14,957 nt of DNA from CAVZLD01 sp964522605 (GTDB lineage Bacteria > Planctomycetota > Planctomycetia > Pirellulales > Pirellulaceae): contig CAZFWV010000153.1 of assembly GCA_964522605.1 (NCBI GenBank), forward strand, positions 1-14,957, given 5' to 3'. Positions within the stretch are counted from its first letter, which is position 1. Every line of letters starts with the position of its first letter. The translations under genes were made by a program, and so were the position numbers. A model generated the notes under the pieces. It was not told where the DNA came from. It saw only the letters and a program-made list of their open reading frames with translations, and searched no databases. Below are positions 1-7,725 of this stretch, piece after piece.

Positions 1-40
1 CCTGCCGAGCCGAAGACGCGACAAATCCTGGCTCGGCAGG
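1..40. repeat. 11-bp perfect inverted repeat, possible terminator or dispersed element
   Basis: Bases 1-11 (CCTGCCGAGCC) are the exact reverse complement of bases 30-40 (GGCTCGGCAGG), so an RNA would form an 11-bp GC-rich stem with an 18-nt loop. No T-run follows, so it is not a classical intrinsic terminator. It is followed by AGCCTCGCCCTCCCC, and from memory GCTCGGCAGGAGCCTCGCCCTCCC-like strings recur between genes in planctomycete genomes. That recollection could not be checked here. A second small palindrome (CGGTTT-TG-AAACCG) lies at 61-74. The stretch 1-180 holds no ORF I can support. The element may close a gene that ends just outside the window. Confidence 0.5.
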
Positions 41-180
41 AGCCTCGCCCTCCCCAATGACGGTTTTGAAACCGCTTCGAGCAGACCGGGCCTTAGTGAA
101 TCCGTGCCAAATGAAGTCGACCGCGTTCCGGTATCTCCGACCCGAGATCCCTTGTACGACAACGACGTTCCCCTACTGAA

Positions 181-978
181 TTGGATAACACGACCGTGCT
201 GTCAATTTATGACTTACCGCTTGGGCAACTCATCACCGTCACGGCTGTGATTTTTGTCGGTTTCTTTTGGATCGGGTGTATCTTCGTCCGCCCCTTCCTG
301 CGACTATTTGTGCGGAGTCGCGGTGGCTCCAATGACGTCGTGGGACATGTGCTCTCCTGTTTCGGTGTCTTCTATGGATTGTTGCTCGGCTTGATCGCTG
401 TGGCATCCTACCAGAATATGTCCGACGTCGAGAACAATGTCGCGCGGGAAGTTGCTGCGCTGGATGCGCTGAATCAGGATGTGAGTACCTATCCACCGCC
501 GCATGGTCAGAACTTGCGTTGGTTGTTGCGCGATTACTGCCGTTACGTCTATAAGTATGCATGGAAGGAATACGCCACGGGGGAGATTCCTTCGGGCGAG
601 CAAACACGGATTTCCGCGTTCCATGAACGTTTGCTCGCCTTCGAGCCGCAAACGGAAACTCAGAAAATCGTGCACGCCGAGACAATCCGCCAATTCAATG
701 TTTTTCTGGAAAGCCATCGCGTCCGGGAAAACTCGATCACGACTGGAATTCCTGCCGTGATGTGGTATGTCGTCCTTGTCGGCGCCGTGCTTAACATCGC
801 TTTGGTCTGGCTCTTCGACATGAAGCTTGTGACGCAGTTGTTCCTGGGCGGGATTCTGGCCTTCTTCCTGGGCACGATGATCATGCTCATTGGAGTGATG
901 GATCGCCCGTTCCAGGGCGACGTGAGTGTTTCCCCGAAGCCGTTTGAAATCCTCTATTGGGCGAAGATGCGAGACTAA
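181..978 (+). CDS. DUF4239 / bestrophin-like domain membrane protein
   Basis: This is a predicted inner-membrane protein of 265 residues. Two hydrophobic segments lie near the N-terminus (about 15-36 and 53-76) and two near the C-terminus (about 192-212 and 216-240). They flank a soluble, mostly helical middle (about 78-185) rich in charged and aromatic residues. This 2+2 layout, the conserved GxxYGLLLGLIAV-type second helix and the total length match the DUF4239 (bestrophin-like) family, whose function is not established; a channel role is only suggested by the distant resemblance. The start is a TTG: the frame is closed by a TGA at 112-114 and no ATG or GTG precedes 181. GTG at 196 is an alternative, five codons in. 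No clear Shine-Dalgarno site is visible. The gene stands alone, with the palindromic element at 1000 beginning 21 nt after its stop. Confidence 0.8.
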   Translation: MDNTTVLSIYDLPLGQLITVTAVIFVGFFWIGCIFVRPFLRLFVRSRGGSNDVVGHVLSCFGVFYGLLLGLIAVASYQNMSDVENNVAREVAALDALNQDVSTYPPPHGQNLRWLLRDYCRYVYKYAWKEYATGEIPSGEQTRISAFHERLLAFEPQTETQKIVHAETIRQFNVFLESHRVRENSITTGIPAVMWYVVLVGAVLNIALVWLFDMKLVTQLFLGGILAFFLGTMIMLIGVMDRPFQGDVSVSPKPFEILYWAKMRD

Positions 979-999
979 GAGATGGCTCAGAAACAACTT

Positions 1000-1078
1000 C
1001 CTCGTTTAACCGCGCGGGCGTCGCCCCGCGGGTAGGAGGGAACCTTCCGCGGCCCGCTGGGCACGCGGTTAAACGAGG
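1000..1078. repeat. 79-nt palindromic element (15-bp terminal inverted repeats)
   Basis: The ends are perfect inverted repeats of 15 bp: 1000-1014 (CCTCGTTTAACCGCG) pairs exactly with 1064-1078 (CGCGGTTAAACGAGG). Nested inside, 1015-1019 (CGGGC) can pair with 1052-1056 (GCCCG). Alternatively, CCGCGG at 1026-1031 can pair with CCGCGG at 1047-1052. Essentially the whole element can therefore fold into one long branched hairpin on either strand. It starts 21 nt after the DUF4239 stop and lacks a T-tract. It could be a non-autonomous REP/MITE-like element, a bidirectional transcription or mRNA-stability signal, or a structured RNA. From memory, GTTTAACCGCG-type ends occur in other planctomycete intergenic regions, but this was not checked. 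No other copy was seen in this window. Confidence 0.7.
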
Positions 1079-1218
1079 GGACCGAGATGCCGAAGTTATG
1101 TCTGAGTCATTCCAAAGGCAGTTGCGCGATCAAGAATCGAGGACGACCAACGAGAATCCGGAGTCGTGTCGGACGCCGTGATCTTCCTGGGAATCGATGG
1201 CGGTGCAACGGTGGATAT

Positions 1219-1222
1219 GAGG
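1219..1222 (+). promoter_or_regulatory. Shine-Dalgarno GAGG for the UrtA-like gene
   Basis: GAGG lies five bases upstream of the ATG at 1228. It decides this start over the longer in-frame reading from 1087. The residues gained by that extension would push the twin-arginine motif about 66 residues inwards, which is untypical of a signal peptide. Confidence 0.6.
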
Positions 1223-1227
1223 ATTCC

Positions 1228-2559
1228 ATGTCTTCGAACGTCATAAGCAAACATCGCTCGCAGCCTGAATCCCCACTTTCCCGCCGAGGCTTTTTGGGTC
1301 GGGTAAGTGCCTCTCTGGTCGGTGCCACTTGCGCGGGGCCGATCGCCACGTTGGGTTGTCGCCCTGTCGCGCGGGAAGAGCCGATTCGCGTTGGCATACT
1401 GCATTCCCAAACCGGAACAATGGCGATCAGTGAAACCTCTCTTCGCGATATCGAACTGTTTGCCATCGAAGAAATCAACGCTTCAGGCGGTGTCCTGGGA
1501 CGCATGGTCGAGGCAGTTGTGGAGGATCCCCGGTCGCGGTTCGACGATCTCTTTCCCAAACGTGCGCGGAAATTGCTGGTGGACGAAGAAGTGGTCGTCG
1601 TGTTCGGATGCTGGACATCGGCAAGTCGAAAGGCGGTGTTGCCGGTATTCGAGGAGCTCGGCGGTCTGCTTTTTTATCCGTTACAGTACGAGGGAAACGA
1701 GTGTTCGCCGAACGTCGTCTATACCGGGTCGGTTCCGAACCAACAGGTGCTTCCGGCACTTGACTGGCTCCGCAGCCTCTCCGGTGGCTCAAAACGCAAG
1801 TTCTTCCTCCTGGGTTCGGACTACGTTTTCCCTTGGACGTTGAGTCATGTGATCGCCGCACATTTTGAAGCGACTTATCCGGACACGGAGATCGTCGGAA
1901 GGATCTATACACCCTTTGGCCATCGCGACTACGAAGCGATCGTGCGTGAAATTGCTGCCAGCGGTGCGGATGTGGTCGTCAATATGATCAACGGCGATAG
2001 CAATCTCTACTTCTATAACGAACTGCAACGACAGGGAATTTCGGCGGCGGACCTCCCCGTGATCGCGACAAGCATTGGCGAAGATGAACTCCGCGGACTC
2101 CTGCCCGAAGCGGTGGAAGGCCACCTGGCCGCGTGGAACTATTTCCAGTCGATGAATTCAGCGGCGAATCGGCAGTTTGTCGAGCGTTTTCAGCAGGAGC
2201 ACGGGGAAGATCGAGTACTGAGTGATCCCATGGAGGCAGCTTACGTTGCGGTCCATCTTTGGAGAATCGCCGTCGAGCTGGCCGGTTCCACCGACCCGAG
2301 CGCTGTACGTGCCGCGATATCTAACGGGATCGAATTCGATGCGCCAGGCGGAAGGGTCTATCTCGATCCCCGAAACCAGCATCTGGCGAAACGGTGCCGC
2401 GTGGGCCAGATTCGCGCCGACCGACAGTTCGATATCGTCTACGAAGCGCCGCGTATCATCGCACCCGAGCCGTTTCCCCAGGATGCCTTCCCCGGTTGGC
2501 GCTGCGACTGGACGCTCGACGGATTGGTCAAGGGCGAACCGGTAGCGATCAAACCGTGA
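1228..2559 (+). CDS. UrtA-type (urea/short-chain amide) periplasmic substrate-binding protein, Tat-exported
   Basis: A 443-residue periplasmic binding protein of the branched-chain amino acid/amide class (Peripla_BP_5/6 fold), closest in motifs to UrtA of urea ABC transporters. Residues 18-24 (SRRGFLG) form a twin-arginine export motif, followed by a hydrophobic stretch. ATLGC at 40-44 is a weak lipobox, so the mature protein may be a lipoprotein. Hallmarks in order are GILHSQTGTMAISE (56-69), FGCWTSASRKAVLPVFEE (126-143), FFLLGSDYVFP (192-202), GDSNLYFYNEL (256-266), EGHLAAWNYFQS (297-308) and GIEFDAPGG (367-375). The tail (about 421-443, FPGWRCDW...) extends past the usual UrtA end. ATG at 1228 is chosen for its GAGG site. 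No permease or ATPase genes (UrtBCDE) are adjacent, so its partner is unknown. The next gene begins 252 nt downstream on the same strand, and I see no promoter I trust in that gap. The fold and family are firm; urea as ligand is only a possibility. Confidence 0.85.
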   Translation: MSSNVISKHRSQPESPLSRRGFLGRVSASLVGATCAGPIATLGCRPVAREEPIRVGILHSQTGTMAISETSLRDIELFAIEEINASGGVLGRMVEAVVEDPRSRFDDLFPKRARKLLVDEEVVVVFGCWTSASRKAVLPVFEELGGLLFYPLQYEGNECSPNVVYTGSVPNQQVLPALDWLRSLSGGSKRKFFLLGSDYVFPWTLSHVIAAHFEATYPDTEIVGRIYTPFGHRDYEAIVREIAASGADVVVNMINGDSNLYFYNELQRQGISAADLPVIATSIGEDELRGLLPEAVEGHLAAWNYFQSMNSAANRQFVERFQQEHGEDRVLSDPMEAAYVAVHLWRIAVELAGSTDPSAVRAAISNGIEFDAPGGRVYLDPRNQHLAKRCRVGQIRADRQFDIVYEAPRIIAPEPFPQDAFPGWRCDWTLDGLVKGEPVAIKP

Positions 2560-2811
2560 GCGGTCAACGGCAATACGGAAGACAGAGGATCACGCTGGTT
2601 CGTCCCTCGAAACGGCCAGCCACGCATGCGGTTCTTGGTCGTATCGGGAGACATCGGTCCACTCGTTTTGGAGCCAAAATTTATGTCTATTCAAAGTTCC
2701 GTGTGTTCGCAAGCACAATGACGTGGCGGTTCCGAAGGTTCCTTCGATATTCGCCTGGATCTCGTCATGCAATTACGAACCGCCCGTCAACATCGAACAA
2801 GGTACCAGTAG

Positions 2812-5214
2812 ATGAATCAAGGGTCTTCGCTCAAACGCATCGCATACGGGACGCTGATCGGGTTTTCGGTTGCCCTTTCCTCGGCGATTGCAGGGCAACC
2901 GGCCGGATCCGAATTACCGTTTCCGCCAACAGCTTCGGGCAGCGGGGCGGCTCGCACCATGCAGGACTCGACCTATGCACCACAACCCGAGCCTCGTCGC
3001 CTACCGACCGACGCCCCGAATATCTTGATTATCCTGATTGACGACTCGGGGCCTGGGTTGCCCGACACGTATGGCGGCGAAGTCCATACGCCCACCTTGA
3101 CGCGCATTGCAGAAACCGGGATCTCCTTCAATCGCTTTCACACGACGGCGATGTGCTCGCCGACGCGAGCCGCACTGCTTACTGGTCGTAACCACCACCG
3201 CGTGGGCGCAGGTGTGATCACGCGTTTGGGGAATGACTGGGATGGTTACACCGGCATGTGGCCCGCGACCAGTGCGTCGCTGGCACGCGTTTTGGGATGC
3301 TACGGCTATGCTACGTCTGCCTTCGGCAAATGGCACAACACGCCCGACGACCAGATCTCGCAGGTTGGTCCGTTCGACCGCTGGCCCACGGGACGCCTCG
3401 TCGGCTTTGACTATTTCTACGGCTTCTTGGGAGGCGAGACGTCGCAGTACGAGCCGGCGCTGGTCGAAAACTTCAGTCGCCTTCCCCCGCCCCATCGAGA
3501 AGGCTACCACTTGACCGAAGACATGGCCGACAAGGCCATCCAGTGGATGCGCAAACAGCGGGCCCTCGCACCGGATCAACCGTTCCTGATGTATTGGGCA
3601 CCCGGCGCGGTTCATGGTCCCCATCACGTCACCAGACAATGGGCGGACAAGTACCAAGGCAAATTTGACGATGGGTGGGATGCTTATCGGGAACGTGTTT
3701 TCCAGCGCCAGAAGGAATTGGGCTACCTCCCGCCGGACGCAAAACTGACGCCTCGGCCGGAGACCCTGGCGTCGTGGGAAGAGATTCCCGAATCGGAGCG
3801 TCCCTTTCAGCGGCGGTTGATGGAAGTGTTCGCGGGATTCTGTGAACACACGGATGTTCAGGTTGGACGTTTGATCGACGAGCTGGAAAACCTGGGGATT
3901 CGCCAGAATACTCTGGTGCTGTATATCTGGGGAGACAACGGATCCAGCGCGGAAGGTCAGAACGGGACGATCAGCGAGTTCCTGGCCCAGAGCGGCACAC
4001 CCTCGAAGATTGAAGAGCACATCAAAGTTGTCGAGGAATTCGGCGGACTCGACGCCTTGGGTGGGCCGCTTTTCGACAGTCTGTATCACGCAGGCTGGGC
4101 CTGGGCCGGTGGCACGCCCTATAAGTCAACCAAACTGATCGCTGCGCATTTCGGGGGGACGCGAAATCCGCTGGCCGTCAGTTGGCCCAAGTCGATCAAG
4201 CCGGACGGAAAGATCCGCTCTCAGTTCCACCATGTCAACGACGTGGTCCCCACGATCTACGAGATCCTGGGAATCCGCGCCCCGGAGACCGTGGACGGAG
4301 TTACGCAAGACCCTATGGACGGTGTCAGCATGAAGTACGCCTTTGATTCGGCCGACGCGCCGGGGCGCAAACGGACGCAGTACTTCGAAATCATGGGGAG
4401 TCGCGCGATCTATCAGGACGGTTGGATGGCTTCGGCGTTTGGCCCCCGCATTCCCTGGGTTTCGGGGATTGATCCGGCGATCTTCCAATGGCGCCCGGAT
4501 CAGGAGCCGTGGGAACTGTACGACCTGCAATCCGACTTTACGCAAGCGGTCGACCTCGCCAGTCAACAGCCCGATAAGCTGCAGTCGATGATCGGTGTCT
4601 TCTTAAAGGAAGCCGAAGAGAACAAGGTGTTTCCCATCGGGGGAGGTTTGTGGACCGCGTTGCATCCGGAGTTTGTCAAGCAGAATCCAGCCCGGGAGTT
4701 CCATTACACGTCCGACGTGATTGAGGTTCCCGAAGCGACGGCCCCCAAACTTGGATTGAAAAGCAGCCTGGTGACGATTGACGCGGAAATCGATCAAAAG
4801 ACCGAAGGCGTGCTGTATGCGCTCGGTTGCTTCTCCGGCGGAATTGCTGCCTGGATCGACGAGGGCAAGATCTATTACGAGTACAACCTCTATCATCTCG
4901 ACCGAAACCGCGTAATCACCAAGGACCCGTTGCCTAAGGGACGCGTTAAGATCGAAGTCGAGTCACGATTCGAACCCGGTGTGCGAAACGGACCCGCCGA
5001 GGTTGCGATTCGTGTCAATGGCCGCCAGCTTGCCCAGGGACGCATTCCCCGGACAACGGGTTACGGACTGAGTGGCAACGACACGTTTGATGTCGGACGC
5101 GATAGTTTTTCACCTGTTTCGCCCCTTTACTCCGAACGAGCCCCGTTTCAGTTCACAGGCAAAATCGACAAACTGGATGTGAGATATCTCGATGCGAACG
5201 ACGAGAAAAGATGA
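2812..5214 (+). CDS. Secreted sulfatase (arylsulfatase, AtsA/S1-type), first of tandem pair
   Basis: An 800-residue sulfatase that hydrolyses sulfate esters and is exported. The N-terminus (about 1-28, ending SSAIAG) is a Sec-type signal peptide. The Sulfatase domain runs from about 68 to 580. The formylglycine motif is C115-S-P-T-R119. Metal and active-site residues fall where Pseudomonas AtsA-type enzymes have them: D77 and D78, K173 and H175 (FGKWH), H268 (GAVHGPHH), D375 and N376 (WGDNG), K438 (TPYKSTK). A C-terminal beta-rich domain (about 640-795) matches the long ~800-residue branch of the family. The cysteine must be oxidised by a formylglycine-generating enzyme not encoded here. AAGG at 2799-2802 is a plausible ribosome site, 9 nt before the ATG. 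The stop lies 23 nt inside the next gene. Oddities against its neighbour are S79 after the DD pair, and RLV in place of H in WPTGxxGFDYFYG near 194-198. The sulfated substrate, perhaps a polysaccharide, is unknown. Confidence 0.93.
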   Translation: MNQGSSLKRIAYGTLIGFSVALSSAIAGQPAGSELPFPPTASGSGAARTMQDSTYAPQPEPRRLPTDAPNILIILIDDSGPGLPDTYGGEVHTPTLTRIAETGISFNRFHTTAMCSPTRAALLTGRNHHRVGAGVITRLGNDWDGYTGMWPATSASLARVLGCYGYATSAFGKWHNTPDDQISQVGPFDRWPTGRLVGFDYFYGFLGGETSQYEPALVENFSRLPPPHREGYHLTEDMADKAIQWMRKQRALAPDQPFLMYWAPGAVHGPHHVTRQWADKYQGKFDDGWDAYRERVFQRQKELGYLPPDAKLTPRPETLASWEEIPESERPFQRRLMEVFAGFCEHTDVQVGRLIDELENLGIRQNTLVLYIWGDNGSSAEGQNGTISEFLAQSGTPSKIEEHIKVVEEFGGLDALGGPLFDSLYHAGWAWAGGTPYKSTKLIAAHFGGTRNPLAVSWPKSIKPDGKIRSQFHHVNDVVPTIYEILGIRAPETVDGVTQDPMDGVSMKYAFDSADAPGRKRTQYFEIMGSRAIYQDGWMASAFGPRIPWVSGIDPAIFQWRPDQEPWELYDLQSDFTQAVDLASQQPDKLQSMIGVFLKEAEENKVFPIGGGLWTALHPEFVKQNPAREFHYTSDVIEVPEATAPKLGLKSSLVTIDAEIDQKTEGVLYALGCFSGGIAAWIDEGKIYYEYNLYHLDRNRVITKDPLPKGRVKIEVESRFEPGVRNGPAEVAIRVNGRQLAQGRIPRTTGYGLSGNDTFDVGRDSFSPVSPLYSERAPFQFTGKIDKLDVRYLDANDEKR

Positions 5215-7576
5215 TCCGAAAAAATGTCGCCTAGCGGTATTCACGGCTCTGTTGTGCGTCATCATCCCATCTGCCGCGGTGCAAGCACAGGATGACGGTA
5301 GCGTCTTACCGTTTCCGGCGGCGCCTTCAGCCAGCCAAGCAGGGGAAACGATCCTCGACTCGACAATGAAGTGGCGCGAGCAACCGCGACGGCTACGTCC
5401 CGACGCGCCAAACATTCTGATCATTCTGATCGACGACGTTGGCTTCGCCCAAACCGACACGTTCGGTGGCGAAATCCATACGCCAACGCTCTCACGTCTC
5501 GCAAAAGAAGGGATTGGTTACAACTGTTTCCATACAACCTCGATCTGTTCGCCAACGCGAGCGGCACTGCTGACGGGCCGAAACCATCATCGCGTCGGAA
5601 GCGGGACGATCGCCGAACGGGCTTCCGATTTCGACGGGTACACCGGAGTAATTCCCAAGAGTTCGGCAACGATTGCTGAGGTACTGCACCACTATGGCTA
5701 TCGGTCCGCAGCCTTCGGCAAGTGGCACAACACGCCGGCGAACCAAACGACGTCGATGGGGCCCTTTGATCGCTGGCCAACCGGGCACGGATTCGACTAC
5801 TTCTACGGATTCCTGGCGGGTGAAACATCACAGTATGAGCCACGGCTCTACGAAAACCGCAATCCGATCGAGCCACCGCATGACGCGTCGTATCACTTGA
5901 CCGAGGATCTAGCCGACAAGGCAATTGGCTGGCTGAAACAGCATCGGGCGTTTGCGCCCGACACGCCCTTCTTGATGTACTGGGCTCCCGGAGCGGCACA
6001 TGGGCCCCATCATGTGTTTCGCGAGTGGGCAGACAAGTACAAGGGGAAATTTGATGACGGGTGGGATGCCTATCGCGAGCGTGTGTCTCGGCGACAGAAG
6101 GAGCTGGGTTGGATTCCGGTGGATACCAAGCTGACCCCGCGACCGGATTCGCTGGCGTCATGGGACAGCATTCCGGCATCAGAGCGTGCGTTCCAAACGC
6201 GACTCATGGAAGTCTTTGCCGGGTTCGTTGAGCACACGGATGCCCAGGTCGGCAAACTCGTGGACGGTCTCGAGAAGCTGGGTGTCCGCGACAACACGAT
6301 TATCTTTTATGTCTGGGGTGACAACGGAGCCAGTGCCGAAGGCCAACACGGGAGCATCAGCGAACTGCTTGCCCAGAACAACATTCCCAATACCGTCGAG
6401 CAACAGCTACGAGTTCTCGAAGATCTCGGCGGCTTGCGGGCTCTGGGGACAGCTCGAACCGACAACATGTATCATGCCGGTTGGGCGTGGGCCGGCGACA
6501 CGCCGTTAAAATCCACGAAACTCGTCGCTGCCCACTTCGGTGGAACGCGAAACCCGCTGGTGATCTCGTGGCCCAAGGGGATCCAACCCGACACCGTACC
6601 ACGCCCCCAGTTCCATCACGTCAATGACATCGCACCGACACTGTACGAGATCCTTGGGATCAAGCCGCCTGAGCGCGTGAATGGTTTCGATCAAGACCCG
6701 ATTGACGGCGTGAGCATGGTCTATTCGTTTGCGGATTCGAGCGCGGAGGGCCGGAAGAAGACGCAGTATTTCGAGAATAATGCGAGCCGAGGAATCTACC
6801 ACGACGGCTGGTTTGCTTGCACGTTTGGCCCTTTCCTGCCGTGGGATACTCCCAGTACGGGTGAGCGGCTCAAGGCTTGGGACCCTGACAAGGAGGTTTG
6901 GGAGCTCTATGACCTGACGAAGGATTTTTCGCAGGCGAATGACCTGGCGAATCGGGAACCCGAACTCTTGGCGGCCATGAAAAAACGGTTTCTCGCAGAG
7001 GCCAGATCCAACAAGGTCCTGCCGATTGGCGGCGGATTGTGGACGCGCTTTCATCCGGAAGATGTGATCACCACTTCGTATCAAGAGTGGCGTTTTGACA
7101 CGACGACCCGGCGGATGCCCGAATTCACGGCGCCGGGACTGGGGAAACGCAGTAACGTCGTGACCGTGGAGTTCGAGATGGATGAAGGCGCATCGGGAGT
7201 GCTCTATGCCTTGGGCGGAAATTCTGGTGGGCTGACACTCTTCATGGACGACGGCAAGCTGGTGTACGAATACAACATGCTGCTGATCGAGCGTTATCGA
7301 GCCGAGGTCGATCAGACGCTCTCCGCGGGCAAGCACACGATTGAAGTCGACACGACGCTTGCTCAACCTGGTGCTGCCGCAACCGTAATCATCAGAATCG
7401 ATGGTGATGAAGCGGCACGCACCACCGTGAAGCGGACCGTTCCGGCCGCGTTCACTGCCAGCGAAACATTCGACGTAGGCTTGGATCTCGGTTCCCCGGT
7501 CTCACTCGATTACGAAAAACGACGGCCTTTCGAATTCGACGGGGTCATCGAGCGAGTCACTGTCACTCTCAAGTGA
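5192..7576 (+). CDS. Secreted sulfatase (arylsulfatase, AtsA/S1-type), second of tandem pair
   Basis: A 794-residue paralogue of the preceding gene with the same order of parts. A signal peptide covers about 1-32 (basic MRTTRKDDPKK, hydrophobic core, cleavage near AVQAQ). The Sulfatase domain follows, with D81 and D82, C119-S-P-T-R123 (formylglycine site), K177 and H179, H270, D377 and N378, and K440. A C-terminal beta domain ends the protein. All expected catalytic residues are present, so an active sulfate-ester hydrolase is expected once matured by a formylglycine-generating enzyme elsewhere. Over 67 aligned residues around the active-site cysteine I count 49 identities with the first sulfatase; the C-terminal domains are less alike. 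The ATG at 5192 overlaps the upstream gene by 23 nt, pointing to one transcript and probable translational coupling. It is the only in-frame ATG that includes a full signal peptide. The gene ends at a convergent junction. Confidence 0.93.
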   Translation: MRTTRKDDPKKCRLAVFTALLCVIIPSAAVQAQDDGSVLPFPAAPSASQAGETILDSTMKWREQPRRLRPDAPNILIILIDDVGFAQTDTFGGEIHTPTLSRLAKEGIGYNCFHTTSICSPTRAALLTGRNHHRVGSGTIAERASDFDGYTGVIPKSSATIAEVLHHYGYRSAAFGKWHNTPANQTTSMGPFDRWPTGHGFDYFYGFLAGETSQYEPRLYENRNPIEPPHDASYHLTEDLADKAIGWLKQHRAFAPDTPFLMYWAPGAAHGPHHVFREWADKYKGKFDDGWDAYRERVSRRQKELGWIPVDTKLTPRPDSLASWDSIPASERAFQTRLMEVFAGFVEHTDAQVGKLVDGLEKLGVRDNTIIFYVWGDNGASAEGQHGSISELLAQNNIPNTVEQQLRVLEDLGGLRALGTARTDNMYHAGWAWAGDTPLKSTKLVAAHFGGTRNPLVISWPKGIQPDTVPRPQFHHVNDIAPTLYEILGIKPPERVNGFDQDPIDGVSMVYSFADSSAEGRKKTQYFENNASRGIYHDGWFACTFGPFLPWDTPSTGERLKAWDPDKEVWELYDLTKDFSQANDLANREPELLAAMKKRFLAEARSNKVLPIGGGLWTRFHPEDVITTSYQEWRFDTTTRRMPEFTAPGLGKRSNVVTVEFEMDEGASGVLYALGGNSGGLTLFMDDGKLVYEYNMLLIERYRAEVDQTLSAGKHTIEVDTTLAQPGAAATVIIRIDGDEAARTTVKRTVPAAFTASETFDVGLDLGSPVSLDYEKRRPFEFDGVIERVTVTLK

Positions 7577-7600
7577 CGGGAACGCAGTGGGGAAGCCCGA

Positions 7601-7617
7601 GTCACGGCGGCCGTGAT
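7601..7617. terminator. Hairpin in convergent junction, possible terminator for the sulfatase operon
   Basis: TCACGG at 7602-7607 pairs with CCGTGA at 7611-7616 around a CGG loop, 25 nt after the sulfatase stop; G7601 and T7617 can add a wobble pair. No T-run follows, so termination is inferred from position between convergent genes. Confidence 0.35.
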
Positions 7618-7687
7618 CGACGCGTATCACGCGCGTTGCTCTCACAGTTTTCTCGACACAAGATGCCGAATGGCCTGACCTTCGCGC

Positions 7688-7705
7688 GCCCTCTTGGCTG
7701 AGGGC
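7688..7705 (-). terminator. Hairpin downstream of the acetyltransferase gene
   Basis: GCCCTC at 7688-7693 pairs with GAGGGC at 7700-7705 around a 6-nt loop. Read on the minus strand, it starts about 20 nt after the acetyltransferase stop. It lacks a U-tract and could equally serve plus-strand transcription. The rest of 7577-7725 shows no ORF. Confidence 0.3.
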
Positions 7706-7725
7706 AAACATGGATTTCGCCGCTT

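Noticed and set aside
304..996. 230-codon minus-strand ORF opposite the DUF4239 gene
   Set aside because: The plus-strand frame has clear membrane segments and family shape; the minus-strand translation is low in hydrophobic structure and shows no motifs.
1087..1227. N-terminal extension of the UrtA-like protein by 47 residues
   Set aside because: GAGG five bases before ATG 1228 and the position of the twin-arginine motif favour the shorter start; the extension has no recognisable character.
2394..3041. 215-codon plus-strand ORF bridging the UrtA-like and sulfatase genes
   Set aside because: It overlaps the ends of two well-supported genes in another frame and its arginine-rich product resembles no protein; the true intergenic gap is 2560-2811, in which I see no supported feature.
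3001..4089. 362-codon minus-strand ORF opposite the first sulfatase
   Set aside because: It is antisense to a domain with intact catalytic motifs, has no recognisable motifs and reads like the complement of biased codons.
6506..7366. 286-codon minus-strand ORF opposite the second sulfatase
   Set aside because: Same reason: antisense shadow of a clearly real gene.
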